Below, one piece after another: positions 33,827 through 44,080 of a stretch of DNA of 64,000 nt. Both the position numbers and the translations under genes were made by a program. The stretch is from contig DAIOWV010000013.1 in NCBI GenBank assembly GCA_036758285.1, forward strand, positions 1-64,000, read 5' to 3'. Within the stretch, counting starts at the first letter, position 1. Each line of letters starts with the position of its first letter. Under the pieces are notes generated by a model that was not told the origin of the DNA, ran no database searches, and saw only the letters and a list, made by a program, of their open reading frames with translations. Origin of the DNA: Taishania sp036758285 (GTDB taxonomy: Bacteria > Bacteroidota > Bacteroidia > Flavobacteriales_D > Crocinitomicaceae).

Positions 33827-36226
33827 TTAAAATTCGAAATTCCAAGTAATACTAGGTAGAATCGGAAAAAGGCTAACTTGTTTAACTTTTACTTGAAAAT
33901 CACCACCTTTAAAAGTTCCTTCATTATCAACATATAAAAAATATGGATTTGCTCTGCTGTATACATTGTAAATTGATAATACCCAATTACTTCTAAAACG
34001 TTTTTTTACAGAAATGTTTTCACCTTTAGCGGGATCATATCTTTCTTTAAATTCTTTATCATACCATGTAACAGATAAATCCAAGCGATGATAAGGTGCC
34101 ATTCTCGTTGAATTTCGTGCTCCATATTGGAATAATAAATTTTGTTGATGTATATACCAAGCATTCGGTAGTGTTAGAGTATTACCAGTTGCAAAAACAA
34201 AAGAACTTCCAAAACTCCAACGTTTGTTTAATTCGTAATTACCAACCAATGACAAATCGTGTCGCCGATCATATTTTGCTGGAAACACTTTGCCTTCATT
34301 TAGTTCTGAAAATTTACGTTCAGTTTTTGCCCAAGTATATCCAATCCAACCAGTAAATTTACCTCTTGTTTTTTTGAAAAAAAGCTCAGCACCATAACTC
34401 CAACCTCTTCCAAAAGCTAATAAATTATCTGTGTTGTCATTTACATTGTCTGTTGGTAATGCCCCTTCTTTAAATTCGACTAAATTGTTCATGCCTTTGT
34501 AATAAATCTCTAGAGAAGATTCAAACATGTTATCTGAAAAATTTCTAAAATAACCGATTGCTGCTTGCCAACCTTTTTGTGGTTTTGCAACATCAGTTGT
34601 AGGATACCAGATGTCTGTTGGTAAAGAAACCGTACTAATTGATGCTAAATGTACATATTGATAATTGTATGCAAATCCCGCTTTAATAGAGCTGTTGTCA
34701 GCTAATAAATATCTCATTGATAAGCGGGGTTCTAATCCTTGATAAAAAGACACAATATCTCCTTTTCCATATACAATTGTTGAATCAGGTTGGGAAACAT
34801 CTCCTTTAATGTATCTGGTAAATTTACCTGTATGTGTATATGTACTATAACGAACTCCTGCGCTCATTCTAAAGTTTTCTGAAATATCCCAATCATCAGT
34901 AAAATAAACTCCAGTTTCATGGCTGTAAAGACTTTGTCCTAATCCAGTGTCAAATTGTGTGGTGTCTTGTTGAGCAGATACACTTGTTGGAGTGAAAATG
35001 TGATATGTATATTGCCCTCCAAATTTGAATGTGTGTTTATTGTTATTCGGATAGTATGTAAATTCCACTTTTCCACCGATATCATTAATTCCAGAAGCTA
35101 ATTTTAATTGAATTTCATCTTGAGCAGAACCAAAAGAAAAATTATAGTGAGAATACGTTGCTGCAACATTCATGAATAATTTTCTTCCAAAGAGATGTGT
35201 CCATCTCAAAGATGCAGCTCCATTTTGCCAAGGCATACTTACCAAAAAATTATCTTTTCTGTTATCGTATTTAAATTCATCTTTGCCAAAATAACCACTT
35301 AAATAGATATGGTCTTTATCTGATAATTTATAATTTGCTTTGAAATTTAAGTCATAAAAATAATATCCGGAACCATAAAAAGATGAGGTTTTAGGTATAA
35401 ATGCCTTCATTAATAAGTCGATGTATGTTCTTCTTCCAGATATCATGAAAGAACCTTTGTCTTTTTTTATTGGACCTTCGATTGCTAATCGGGAAGAGAT
35501 TAATCCAATACCTCCTTTAAATGCAAATTGTTTTTTATTCCCTTCGACCATATTAACTTCCAAAACGGAAGATAATCTCCCACCATAATTGGCAGGCATT
35601 CCTCCTTTTATGAGATTCACGTTTTTTACTGCATCGGGATTGAAAACAGAGAAAAAACCAAATAAATGTGATGCATTATAAACAACAGCTTCATCAAGTA
35701 AAACCAAGTTTTGATCTGGACCACCACCTCTAACATAGAATCCTTGACCTCCTTCAGAAGCAGAAGACACACCAGGAAGCAATTGAATTGCTTTTACAAG
35801 ATCTACTTCGCCTAAAAAAGCAGGAAGCTTTTTAATCTCGTCCATTTGGAGCTCTATTTGTCCCATGTTTGTGGATTTCACATTCTCCGCCTGTTTTGCA
35901 TTCACAACAACTTCTTCAAATTCTTTAGCAAGAGGTTTAAGTTCAAAATTTATCGTTGTGTTCTTAGTAAATTCAATTGTTGAGATTTCTTTTTGTGTAC
36001 CAAAAGCAGATACTTCAACTCTGTAATTTCCTTTTGGTAATGAAATCGAAAAAAAACCGTAATTATTTGTCATCACACCAGTAGATAGCTCTGGTATAGC
36101 AATTCGAGCATTCAGAATTGTCTCTCCATTTTCAATACTTGTAACAATACCTGAAAATGTTATTTTTTCTTGTGAGAAAATGACCAGAGGGAATAATAAA
36201 AAAAAGATAAAAAATTGCTTTAGCAT
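33827..36226 (-). CDS. TonB-dependent outer-membrane receptor with carboxypeptidase-like regulatory domain
   Basis: 799 residues. Signal peptide 1-18 (ends PLVIFSQ). Residues ~22-105 are a CarboxypepD_reg-like domain (FSGIVTSIENGETILNARIA, NNYGFFSISLPKGNYRVEVS). The plug domain (~125-240) contains LPAFLGEVDLVKAIQLLPGV, GFYVRGGGPDQNLVLLDEA and GGMPANYGGRLSSVLEV. The rest is a 22-strand-type barrel ending in FPILPSITWNFEF with terminal phenylalanine. It imports an unidentified ligand using TonB energy. The DUF4249 lipoprotein follows. A scaffold gap lies 14 bases upstream of the ATG, so the promoter may be missing. Confidence 0.92.
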   Translation of the reverse strand: MLKQFFIFFLLFPLVIFSQEKITFSGIVTSIENGETILNARIAIPELSTGVMTNNYGFFSISLPKGNYRVEVSAFGTQKEISTIEFTKNTTINFELKPLAKEFEEVVVNAKQAENVKSTNMGQIELQMDEIKKLPAFLGEVDLVKAIQLLPGVSSASEGGQGFYVRGGGPDQNLVLLDEAVVYNASHLFGFFSVFNPDAVKNVNLIKGGMPANYGGRLSSVLEVNMVEGNKKQFAFKGGIGLISSRLAIEGPIKKDKGSFMISGRRTYIDLLMKAFIPKTSSFYGSGYYFYDLNFKANYKLSDKDHIYLSGYFGKDEFKYDNRKDNFLVSMPWQNGAASLRWTHLFGRKLFMNVAATYSHYNFSFGSAQDEIQLKLASGINDIGGKVEFTYYPNNNKHTFKFGGQYTYHIFTPTSVSAQQDTTQFDTGLGQSLYSHETGVYFTDDWDISENFRMSAGVRYSTYTHTGKFTRYIKGDVSQPDSTIVYGKGDIVSFYQGLEPRLSMRYLLADNSSIKAGFAYNYQYVHLASISTVSLPTDIWYPTTDVAKPQKGWQAAIGYFRNFSDNMFESSLEIYYKGMNNLVEFKEGALPTDNVNDNTDNLLAFGRGWSYGAELFFKKTRGKFTGWIGYTWAKTERKFSELNEGKVFPAKYDRRHDLSLVGNYELNKRWSFGSSFVFATGNTLTLPNAWYIHQQNLLFQYGARNSTRMAPYHRLDLSVTWYDKEFKERYDPAKGENISVKKRFRSNWVLSIYNVYSRANPYFLYVDNEGTFKGGDFQVKVKQVSLFPILPSITWNFEF

Positions 36227-36239
36227 AATTTTTTTCTAC

Positions 36240-36249
36240 NNNNNNNNNN
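36240..36249. other. Scaffold gap (10 N)
   Basis: Placeholder N run just upstream of the TonB receptor start. The true distance between it and the divergent T9SS gene is unknown and something could be missing here. Confidence 0.95.
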
Positions 36250-36373
36250 GTATAAATCAATCTTTATATAGACTTAACTATTAATTTTCCAGTACGCTTA
36301 AGATTGAAAAATATTAATATTTACTTTAATAATATTCTAATTTTATTTTGTAGATTCGCCGTGTCATAGTTGT

Positions 36374-39046
36374 ATGATTTTTTATTTGCTAACATGTTTA
36401 ATACTTATGAGTTTTTCTAACATTCAATTTAAAAAAGGTTTTTTTAATTTATTAACCTTGATTATTTTTTCTACAACAAGCTGTTTCGTTTTCTCTCAAG
36501 CACCAGGACTTTGCTGGCAGAAGAATTATGGAACTACTATTACAGAGACAAATACATATACAGTGAATCTTCCAGGTGGAGGAATGTTGATGGCTTTTAC
36601 TAGTTCTGGAACTGATTTTGATCTTCAAACTATACCTTCTTTGGGGAGTAATGATGTCATACTTATGGAATTAGATGATTGTGGTAATATAGTGTGGACT
36701 AGAAGATATGGTACATCTAGATCAGACATTGTTTATTCATTAATTCGAATGACAGATGGATCAATCATTTTAGGTTGTGAAACCTATCCTCATAATGGAG
36801 CTCAAATGCTAACTTATAAGTTAGATAGCTCTGGTAACATACTTTGGTCAAAGGTAACAGGTAGTAATAGTAATAGTGTTGGACATAGTCATTATGGTGG
36901 TTATGCAGATGTAGCAACAAATGGTGATGTTTTAATCACTTGTATTTCAGGATCTGTTTGGGGAGTTCCTGGTTATCACGGAGGAAACGATGTTGTCGTA
37001 GTTAGGTTGGACACTAATACAGGAGCGGAAATATGGAGAAGGGCATATGGTACAAATAATGTGCAAGAGAGAGGTTTTTATGTTACAGCATCTTTTGATA
37101 ATGGAGGTATATTCTTTTCTCAAAATGGTGCAAATGGACAGGATGTTACGGGACACTTAGGACAAAATGATATTTGGGTAGGAAAATTTGATTCTCTTAG
37201 TAATTTAGAATGGCAACGTAGTTTGGGAGGTAGCGCAAATGAAGAATTAGCGGGATCAATTATTCAATTGTTAGATAGTACTTATATGGTTATTGGTTCA
37301 ACATCGTCAACAGATTTTGATGCAGTTGGGAATCATGGTGGATACGATATTTTGGTTGTAAAGTTAGATCAAAATGGAAATACATTATGGAGTAATGTTT
37401 ATGGTGGAACAGGTAATGAATTTTCAGGTATTAGAGGAGGAAACCCGATTACACAAACATCTGATGGAAATGTCGTTTTTGTAGGAAAAACAACTTCCTC
37501 AGATGGAGATGTTTCTTTTAATAATGGAGGAGAAGATATTTGGATGGTCAAAATTGATAGCCAAAATGGAAACTTGTTATGGGAAAGAACTATTGGAAGT
37601 ACAAATAATGAAACTGCAAATTCAGTAATGGAATTGTATCCAGATAATTTTGTAATAAGTGGCTCTTCATTAGCAAATAGTGATGGTGATTTTGATCAAG
37701 CAAATTATGGAGGTGGTGATTCATGGGTTATCCGTCTTTCAGATAAATGTTTAGGTCCATTATATCAAAATATTTCAAATGAATCAACTCCTGAAACTTG
37801 TAATTTAAACAATGGTACAGCTAAAATTAATGTGCCAAATCGTTTACTTCCAAATGATTATAGATGGATAAGTCCAGCTGGAATAACTTCTGTAGATAGT
37901 TTTATTGTAAATTTAGATTCTGGAACTTATACAATGGAAGTTACTGATTTTATAGGTTGTATTGATACATTTACCGTGACAGTAGCCGGAATGGTTGATA
38001 GTGTTGAACCAGTAGTTAATTGTTTGTCAAATCAAAGTATAAATGCTAATTCAGCTTGTGTAGTATCAATACCAGATTATACTGCTTTAGTTACAGCAAC
38101 AGACAATTGTGGAGATTCAAATGTAGTAATTACACAAAATCCTGTTGCTGGAACATCGATTGGTTTAGGAAATACTACTATTTGGATTTTTGCTGAAGAT
38201 GCCTCAGGAAATAAAGATTCTTGTAGTTTTACATTAACTGTAAGAGATACAATTCTTCCTGTTATTACAGGCTGTCCTTCTAATATTTCAATATCAAATA
38301 CAACTTTAGTTTGTGATGCTGTAGCTACTTGGACATCCCCATTTGCAACGGATAATTGTTCAGTATCATCATTCACAAGTACGCATACAAGTGGAAGTAT
38401 ATTCCCTCAAGGAAGTACAACTGTAGTTTACACAGCGGTTGATGGATCTGGAAATAGTTCAACATGTTCATTTGTTGTAGAGGTTAATATATCACCTTCT
38501 GTACTCATTTTATCTTCAAAAGTTGGAGGTACGGGATGTTTAGGGGATACAGTTACATTGTCAGTTGCTAATCCTGAGGTATCTACCACTTATTCATGGA
38601 GTTTGAATGGAAATACAGTTGGTACTGGAAGTACTTATGGAATTAGTTCAACAAAAACGAGTGATCTAGGAACGTACACTGTAACAGCAACAACTACTAT
38701 CGGTTGTACGGTAAGTAATACAATTACATTGAATCTTTTACCTTGTGATATCGTTATTCCAGAAGCATTTTCGCCAAATGGAGACAACGATAACGAAACG
38801 TTCTACATTAAAAATCTTGAAAGTTTCCCAAATACAAGTGTTTGGATTCACAATAGATGGGGAACAGAAGTATATCATTCAACTGATTACAAAAACGACT
38901 GGAATGGAATTTCAAAAAGTAAAGCAAATGTTGGAGGAGATAAATTACCAGAAGGAACATATTACTATATACTTCAATTAGGAGGAACAGAAGGTTCTTC
39001 AACTTATGGAAATATCTATAAAGGATTTGTCTACTTGAAAAGATAA
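36374..39046 (+). CDS. T9SS type B secreted protein with propeller-like repeats and HYR domains
   Basis: 890 residues from ATG 36374 (an alternative ATG at 36407 is also plausible). The signal sequence ends around CFVFSQ. Residues ~50-455 hold about seven ~55-residue repeats with patterns such as GNIVWTRRYGTSRSDIVYSL, GGYDILVVKLDQNGNTLW and EDIWMVKIDSQNGNLLWERT, likely blades of a beta-propeller. Then come two HYR-type Ig-like domains (~545-710: TATDNCGDSNVVITQNPVAG, PFATDNCSVSSF), another Ig-like segment and a type B sorting domain (IPEAFSPNGDNDNETFYI, VWIHNRWGTEVYHS, LPEGTYYYILQLGG). The C-terminal ~90 residues closely resemble those at 55921 and 60419. Function unknown; surface location inferred. 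Confidence 0.87.
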   Translation: MIFYLLTCLILMSFSNIQFKKGFFNLLTLIIFSTTSCFVFSQAPGLCWQKNYGTTITETNTYTVNLPGGGMLMAFTSSGTDFDLQTIPSLGSNDVILMELDDCGNIVWTRRYGTSRSDIVYSLIRMTDGSIILGCETYPHNGAQMLTYKLDSSGNILWSKVTGSNSNSVGHSHYGGYADVATNGDVLITCISGSVWGVPGYHGGNDVVVVRLDTNTGAEIWRRAYGTNNVQERGFYVTASFDNGGIFFSQNGANGQDVTGHLGQNDIWVGKFDSLSNLEWQRSLGGSANEELAGSIIQLLDSTYMVIGSTSSTDFDAVGNHGGYDILVVKLDQNGNTLWSNVYGGTGNEFSGIRGGNPITQTSDGNVVFVGKTTSSDGDVSFNNGGEDIWMVKIDSQNGNLLWERTIGSTNNETANSVMELYPDNFVISGSSLANSDGDFDQANYGGGDSWVIRLSDKCLGPLYQNISNESTPETCNLNNGTAKINVPNRLLPNDYRWISPAGITSVDSFIVNLDSGTYTMEVTDFIGCIDTFTVTVAGMVDSVEPVVNCLSNQSINANSACVVSIPDYTALVTATDNCGDSNVVITQNPVAGTSIGLGNTTIWIFAEDASGNKDSCSFTLTVRDTILPVITGCPSNISISNTTLVCDAVATWTSPFATDNCSVSSFTSTHTSGSIFPQGSTTVVYTAVDGSGNSSTCSFVVEVNISPSVLILSSKVGGTGCLGDTVTLSVANPEVSTTYSWSLNGNTVGTGSTYGISSTKTSDLGTYTVTATTTIGCTVSNTITLNLLPCDIVIPEAFSPNGDNDNETFYIKNLESFPNTSVWIHNRWGTEVYHSTDYKNDWNGISKSKANVGGDKLPEGTYYYILQLGGTEGSSTYGNIYKGFVYLKR

Positions 39047-39058
39047 TTTTAATTAAAT

Positions 39059-39098
39059 AACAAAAAATGCTCTAGAATTTCTAGAGCATTTTTTGTTT
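39059..39098. terminator. Strong hairpin terminator
   Basis: A perfect 18-pair stem (39059-39076 with 39080-39097), core TGCTCTAGA/TCTAGAGCA, three-base loop, with A and T tracts. It directly follows the T9SS type B stop. It is nearly symmetrical, so it may also stop the convergent polysaccharide operon, whose last gene ends at 39292. Confidence 0.92.
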
Positions 39099-39291
39099 CT
39101 ACAAACTTGAGAATGTTCTTCTTGTTTTGAAATAAAGTTGATTAATTTTAATGATACAGATTCGTCCGATTTATTCTTTAATAAAGTTTCGATACACAAA
39201 GTTTATCGAGTTTAATCTTCTCCTTTTTGAAAATCAAAAACAACGATTGTCAATTGTTTCAATATAAATTTCGTTAACAATTTTAAGAAGA

Positions 39292-40362
39292 CTAAATGGA
39301 TCCTTTGTATTTAATGATTTTACTAAATAAGTAGATAAATACAATAAGGCTGAATAAAGGTATAAAATAATGAAATTTACCTCCTACTTTGAAAGAATAA
39401 ATTGATATCAAGGTAAGTACCGCCGCCGTCGCAGAGAGTATCAAGAAAACGACCCATACTTGTTTATCATTTAGACCTGAATAAACTAAATGATGTGTTG
39501 TATGATCTTTACCTCCAACCATTGGTGATTTACCTTTACGAATTCGATTTATTACTACGCTCAAGGTATCTGAAAAAGGTACTGTAAAACAGATGATAAC
39601 TAAAAGAACTCCAATGTAATTAAATGATAAATTGGCTGAATTTCCTACCAACCACAGATTATCAATTGTAATAAAGGAAACAAAAAAACCAATAAATTGA
39701 GAGCCGGCATCCCCCATGAATAATTTAGAAGGATGGATATTATAAGATAAAAAACCGATGATTCCACCGATGATAGTACAAATTAAGGTTGACCAAATCG
39801 AATCGTTTAAACCATTGATGAGCCAATTAGAGCCTAGACAAGCTACTAAAATAAATAAAACAACTGTTCCAGTAATACCATCCATATTATCTAGCATGTT
39901 TAAAGAATTCATTAGTAAAACAACCCAAAAAACAGTTAGAAATTTATTAAAGAAAATATTGCTTGTTAAGTGGATAATTGTTCCAGTATATATTATAATT
40001 AAACCACAAAGAATCTGAGCAGTAAGTTTCAATAATGGACGTGTATTATAAGCGTCATCAGCTAAGCCCATACTGAAAGCCAAAGTACCTGCAGTAAATA
40101 ATCCTATATATTTTCTATTCGTAAATAATGCATCTTCAGGAAAAAGTATCGAGTACACAAAGCAAAAAAAGATGAATACGACAAAAAAACTAACTCCGCC
40201 AAGAGACGGTTTTGATAGGTTATTCCATCTGATAGTAACATCATTTTTATTTCTAATACCAAGAGATTCAGAAAATCTTAATAATAATAAATTACAAATG
40301 TAGGCAGCTATAAAACCACCAAACGTAAAGCAAATCAAGCTTATTGTTTCAGTTATAGTCAT
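39292..40362 (-). CDS. wecA: Polyprenyl-phosphate GlcNAc/sugar-1-phosphate transferase (WecA/MraY family)
   Basis: 356-residue polytopic membrane enzyme that starts polysaccharide assembly by putting a sugar-1-phosphate on undecaprenyl phosphate. Family motifs present: SKPSLGGVSFFVVF, GLADDAYNTRPLLKLTAQI with the catalytic DD, NSLNMLDNMDGITG, FMGDAGSQFIGF and the histidine loop GGKDHTTHHLVYSG. About ten hydrophobic helices. The DHTTHH loop and length fit the WecA/TagO branch rather than MraY; the precise sugar is not certain. It is the last gene of the polysaccharide operon and starts immediately after the rfbC stop. Confidence 0.88.
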   Translation of the reverse strand: MTITETISLICFTFGGFIAAYICNLLLLRFSESLGIRNKNDVTIRWNNLSKPSLGGVSFFVVFIFFCFVYSILFPEDALFTNRKYIGLFTAGTLAFSMGLADDAYNTRPLLKLTAQILCGLIIIYTGTIIHLTSNIFFNKFLTVFWVVLLMNSLNMLDNMDGITGTVVLFILVACLGSNWLINGLNDSIWSTLICTIIGGIIGFLSYNIHPSKLFMGDAGSQFIGFFVSFITIDNLWLVGNSANLSFNYIGVLLVIICFTVPFSDTLSVVINRIRKGKSPMVGGKDHTTHHLVYSGLNDKQVWVVFLILSATAAVLTLISIYSFKVGGKFHYFIPLFSLIVFIYLFSKIIKYKGSI

Positions 40363-40914
40363 CTAAAGTTGAAATGGAGAAATGAAATCATTTAATAAAA
40401 TTCCCTTTTTGTCTTTTTCTGAAACAATGGGATTGTCGATATTCCAATTAATTGCTAATGTTGGATCATTCCATTGTAACGTCTGTTCTGAAGTAGGTGA
40501 ATAGGTGTTTGTACATTTATATAGAAATTTTGTATTTTCTTCTAAAGCGACAAAACCATGTGCAAAGCCTTCTGGAATCCAAAATATGTTACCATTTTCC
40601 TCAGATAAGTGCTCCCCATGCCATTGTCCATAGGTAGGTGAGTTTTTTCTTAAGTCTACAGCAATGTCGAAGACAGAACCTTGAGAGACTCTAACAAGCT
40701 TTCCTTGAGCAAATGGAGGCAATTGAAAATGTAATCCTCTCAATACATTTTTCTTTGACTTCGATTCATTATCTTGAACAAAACGAACTTTTTTACCTAC
40801 TATTTCATCAAATTGAGATTGATTAAAACTTTCAAAAAAATATCCGCGATCATCTTCAAATTTACGAGGTTTCAAAACTAAAAGTCCTTCTATTTTTGTT
40901 TGGATTACTTCCAT
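40363..40914 (-). CDS. rfbC: dTDP-4-dehydrorhamnose 3,5-epimerase
   Basis: 183-residue cupin-fold epimerase making dTDP-4-keto-L-rhamnose. Motifs: LVLKPRKFEDDRGYFFESFN, FVQDNESKSKKNVLRGLHFQ with the catalytic histidine, GKLVRVSQGSVFDIAVDLRK, WIPEGFAHGFVAL and YSPTSEQTLQWNDPTLAINW. It overlaps the upstream kinase gene by 10 bases. RfbA, RfbB and RfbD are not in the window, so rhamnose synthesis must be completed elsewhere or the enzyme makes a different 6-deoxy sugar. Confidence 0.93.
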   Translation of the reverse strand: MEVIQTKIEGLLVLKPRKFEDDRGYFFESFNQSQFDEIVGKKVRFVQDNESKSKKNVLRGLHFQLPPFAQGKLVRVSQGSVFDIAVDLRKNSPTYGQWHGEHLSEENGNIFWIPEGFAHGFVALEENTKFLYKCTNTYSPTSEQTLQWNDPTLAINWNIDNPIVSEKDKKGILLNDFISPFQL

Positions 40915-43301
40915 TTTTTATTGAATTTTTTTAAAAATCGATTGAAAAATGTCCGTTTAATACTTGTTTCATTTTGTTTGTCTTCTTCTATATATCCGTT
41001 ATTATCACCATAATTATAACCATAGCCGTATACATTTTTTTTGTATTTTACACCATTAAGAATTATGTTTAATGAAGTGAGTTGCTTCATTTCAAAAAGT
41101 TCTTTTATTCTGAACACAAAGTTTCGTTTAGAATATTGTGATTTAAATACATAAATTGGTATGTCTGCATCTGTCAAAATTTTCACTCCATCAGAAACTA
41201 ACCCAATTGGAGGATTATCAATGATAATGACGTCATAAATTGATTTAAGTTGTTCAATCAAGTTTTTGTAACGGTCACTTAGAAGTAACTCTGATGGATT
41301 TGGAGGAATAGGTCCAGAGGTTATTATATCCAAATTTTGGTCTACATCTTTTCGTATTACTTCTTCTAGATTTACTTTGCCAATAATTAAATTGCTCATT
41401 CCTTTGTCATTTCGTAAGTCAAAAGCTAGATGAACTTTTGGTTTACGCATATCTAAATCAAGTAAGATTGTTTTTTTACCAGACATCGAAATTATTCCTG
41501 CTAAATTTAATGCAACAAATGTTTTACCTTCACCGGAAATTGATGATGTAACAGCAATGGTTTTATAATCAGGATGTATGTAACTTAAATTGACCCTGAT
41601 TTTTCTCAATGCTTCTGCCATAATGGACTTAGGAGATTCCGTGACTACAATTTTTGAAAAATCTAAAAGACTTGTGTGTATAGGGATTCCACCTAGTATG
41701 GTTGTGTTTTCAGGTAAAATATTTTCAAGATCTTCAATTAGATTTATCTCATTAAATGTGACATATTTTATAAAAAGAATCATAACTCCAATGATTAAAC
41801 CAAGAACTACAAAACTTAAATAAATCATGATTGAACGAGGTTCTACAGGGGTTGAGTCAATAGAAGGTTTTTGTAGAATTCGATTACTCGAAGAGAATCC
41901 GGCATCAGATATTGCATACTGAACTTTTTTCTCAGTTAATAATTGAAAATACTTTTCATTTAAATCTTGCACATTTTTTAAACGACCATATTCCATTCGT
42001 TTTTCTGGAAGTTTGGAATATTCTGATTCAAGTGATGATACTTTTTGATTGAGTATATTTCTTCTTGATTTTAATCGTTCTTCGATTGCGAGAATACTTT
42101 TGTTAATTTGTTTAATCTTCTCTTGTATCTTTTTGTCAATTCTTCGTACTTCAGAACTTTCACTTGTCAGACGAAATTCAATATCTTCAAGTAACAGATG
42201 CAAAGATTCAATGTGATTTGCAATTGCTACTTCGAATGATTTTCCCAATAATTCTGGTAAGATTCGGTAAACATCTAATCGATTTGGATTTTCTTGTAAT
42301 TTTTGAGAAATGGAACGTAGGGAGTATATCTCATCATCAATATTGAATAATTCTTCTTGAAATTTATTTGCTTCAGATTGAATTTCAACACCATTACTTT
42401 CTGGATTTGATAATTTCACAATGCGTTGAAAATCAACTAAACTATCTTTAGATTTTTTTAGTTCTATAGCTAATGAATCAAGTTGTTTATCAATAAATTG
42501 TAAAATATTTTCAGAACCTTTTTTCTTTAATTTTACAGAGTATTCGATAAACGTATTAGCCATAGCTAATGAAACATCGTGGCATATTTTAGGATTGTCT
42601 CCTCGAAATTGAATTAAAATTGTTCTAGCTCTTTCATTTAACGGTTGAATATTCAGTGAACTATGAAAACGAGCAGTTAAATTATCTATGTTGTTGAAAG
42701 TGAAATAAATTTCATTCGTTTTAGATTCTTCACTAAAGATTTCAAGATGTTCTGATTTAATTACAATATCAAAATGTGGTGTAATTAAATGTTCTCCGAT
42801 TTTACCTTTTACTTCAATTTCTTTATTATCAGCAAAATATTTTAGTTGGATAGTATTATTATTAAATTCAACATTAATCGGTTTTCCAACCAAGCTTGAA
42901 TCATTTAAGTGATAAGGTTGTACATGGAAACTGCTAAATTTATACTTTTCTTCTGTCAGTATTTTTCCTTTGTAGAAAATACTAACATCCATTGCTAATG
43001 ATTTTATCGCTTGATTGAAAAGTAATTCTGATTTCAATAATTCCACTTCGGAAAAGAAAACATCTTTTTTTGTATTTATATTTTCAATATCAAGTACGTT
43101 TTTAGCATTGTCTTCACTTTCGATTTGTAAAACCAATTGCGATTCATAAACGGGTTTCGTATATCGAAGATAAATTTTAGCAATTGTAAAAAATGAAATA
43201 ATTAATATTGGAATCCACCACCAATAGCGACGAACAATTGTCTTAAATAATAACGAATCATACGTTTTATTTATGATAAAGCTATTTTGATTTTCAGCCA
43301 T
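40905..43301 (-). CDS. wzc: Polysaccharide co-polymerase with tyrosine autokinase (Wzc-like)
   Basis: 798 residues. The N-terminal helix (~28-48, YWWWIPILIISFFTIAKIYL) and a second helix (~487-507) flank a large periplasmic Wzz-type domain with coiled-coil segments. The cytoplasmic BY-kinase domain has Walker A SSISGEGKTFVALNLAG (~577), Walker A' ILLDLDMRKPKVH and Walker B DVIIIDNPPIGLV. The C-terminus has a tyrosine cluster, NVYGYGYNYGDNNGY, the expected autophosphorylation site. It controls chain length and export of exopolysaccharide together with the Wza-like gene two bases upstream. Confidence 0.93.
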   Translation of the reverse strand: MAENQNSFIINKTYDSLLFKTIVRRYWWWIPILIISFFTIAKIYLRYTKPVYESQLVLQIESEDNAKNVLDIENINTKKDVFFSEVELLKSELLFNQAIKSLAMDVSIFYKGKILTEEKYKFSSFHVQPYHLNDSSLVGKPINVEFNNNTIQLKYFADNKEIEVKGKIGEHLITPHFDIVIKSEHLEIFSEESKTNEIYFTFNNIDNLTARFHSSLNIQPLNERARTILIQFRGDNPKICHDVSLAMANTFIEYSVKLKKKGSENILQFIDKQLDSLAIELKKSKDSLVDFQRIVKLSNPESNGVEIQSEANKFQEELFNIDDEIYSLRSISQKLQENPNRLDVYRILPELLGKSFEVAIANHIESLHLLLEDIEFRLTSESSEVRRIDKKIQEKIKQINKSILAIEERLKSRRNILNQKVSSLESEYSKLPEKRMEYGRLKNVQDLNEKYFQLLTEKKVQYAISDAGFSSSNRILQKPSIDSTPVEPRSIMIYLSFVVLGLIIGVMILFIKYVTFNEINLIEDLENILPENTTILGGIPIHTSLLDFSKIVVTESPKSIMAEALRKIRVNLSYIHPDYKTIAVTSSISGEGKTFVALNLAGIISMSGKKTILLDLDMRKPKVHLAFDLRNDKGMSNLIIGKVNLEEVIRKDVDQNLDIITSGPIPPNPSELLLSDRYKNLIEQLKSIYDVIIIDNPPIGLVSDGVKILTDADIPIYVFKSQYSKRNFVFRIKELFEMKQLTSLNIILNGVKYKKNVYGYGYNYGDNNGYIEEDKQNETSIKRTFFNRFLKKFNKKWK

Positions 43302-43303
43302 AT

Positions 43304-44080
43304 TTATTTGAGTCGATCAAAAATGGTGAATAAAATTACGGCACTAGATAAAATCGTTATAACGGGAGCAACATCTTTAATTATTTCTCGTGTCAATTGA
43401 GGATTTGGTTCTACATATATATAATCATTCGCTTGTACAATCATATCAACATATTTTAAACCTTCAATTTTAGACAGATCAAGTACGTAAACGTTTCGAA
43501 CTCCATTTTCTCCACGACGCATTAATTTTACTGTATTGGCTTTCCCTCTTTCGGTTATTCCACCGGCTTGAGCAATCGCTTCCATCAAAGTTGTGTTGTT
43601 ATTTTCTAATGGAATAACCTTTGCATCACTTCCATTACCTGGAAAAACAACAACTCGCTGATTGGTAATTTGAACCTGAACAAATGGTTTTAGATACTCA
43701 ACTCCATAGAGTTCCTTTAATAGATCTTCACATTGAGTTACTGTTAATCCTTGAATTTTTATGGCTCCTATTTTAGGGAGTGCAACTGTACCATCTCTTC
43801 GAACTAAATATTCAATTTGAGGAGTTTCTACTGTTCCTTTAGAAACAACATCTGTATTGGTTAATAGTATAAGCTCACCATCATTGGTGTAAAGTTGAAA
43901 TTTAATTTTATCATCAATAGATATCAAATAATCTTCAATAGGGTGCATTGGAATTGAGTCATATTGTACATTGTCTCCTTTTGCAACTTTAAACATGATG
44001 TTAGAATTCACCCCGCAACTAGATGTTAAAGCAAGTAACAAACCAATAAAAAAATAGTTTATTTTATGATTATATAACAT
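43304..44080 (-). CDS. wza: Polysaccharide export outer-membrane lipoprotein (Wza-like)
   Basis: 258 residues. Lipobox LLLALTSSC, with the cysteine near residue 22. The Poly_export domain reads IEDYLISIDDKIKFQLYTND, YLVRRDGTVALPKIGAIKIQ and TVTQCEDLLKELYG. An SLBB-like domain follows (VVFPGNGSDAKVIPLENNNT, IAQAGGITERGKANTVKLMR), and the protein ends in a hydrophobic helix (APVITILSSAVILFTIF) that in Wza crosses the outer membrane. It forms the export channel with Wzc. The start overlaps the glycosyltransferase gene by 11 bases. Confidence 0.92.
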   Translation of the reverse strand: MLYNHKINYFFIGLLLALTSSCGVNSNIMFKVAKGDNVQYDSIPMHPIEDYLISIDDKIKFQLYTNDGELILLTNTDVVSKGTVETPQIEYLVRRDGTVALPKIGAIKIQGLTVTQCEDLLKELYGVEYLKPFVQVQITNQRVVVFPGNGSDAKVIPLENNNTTLMEAIAQAGGITERGKANTVKLMRRGENGVRNVYVLDLSKIEGLKYVDMIVQANDYIYVEPNPQLTREIIKDVAPVITILSSAVILFTIFDRLK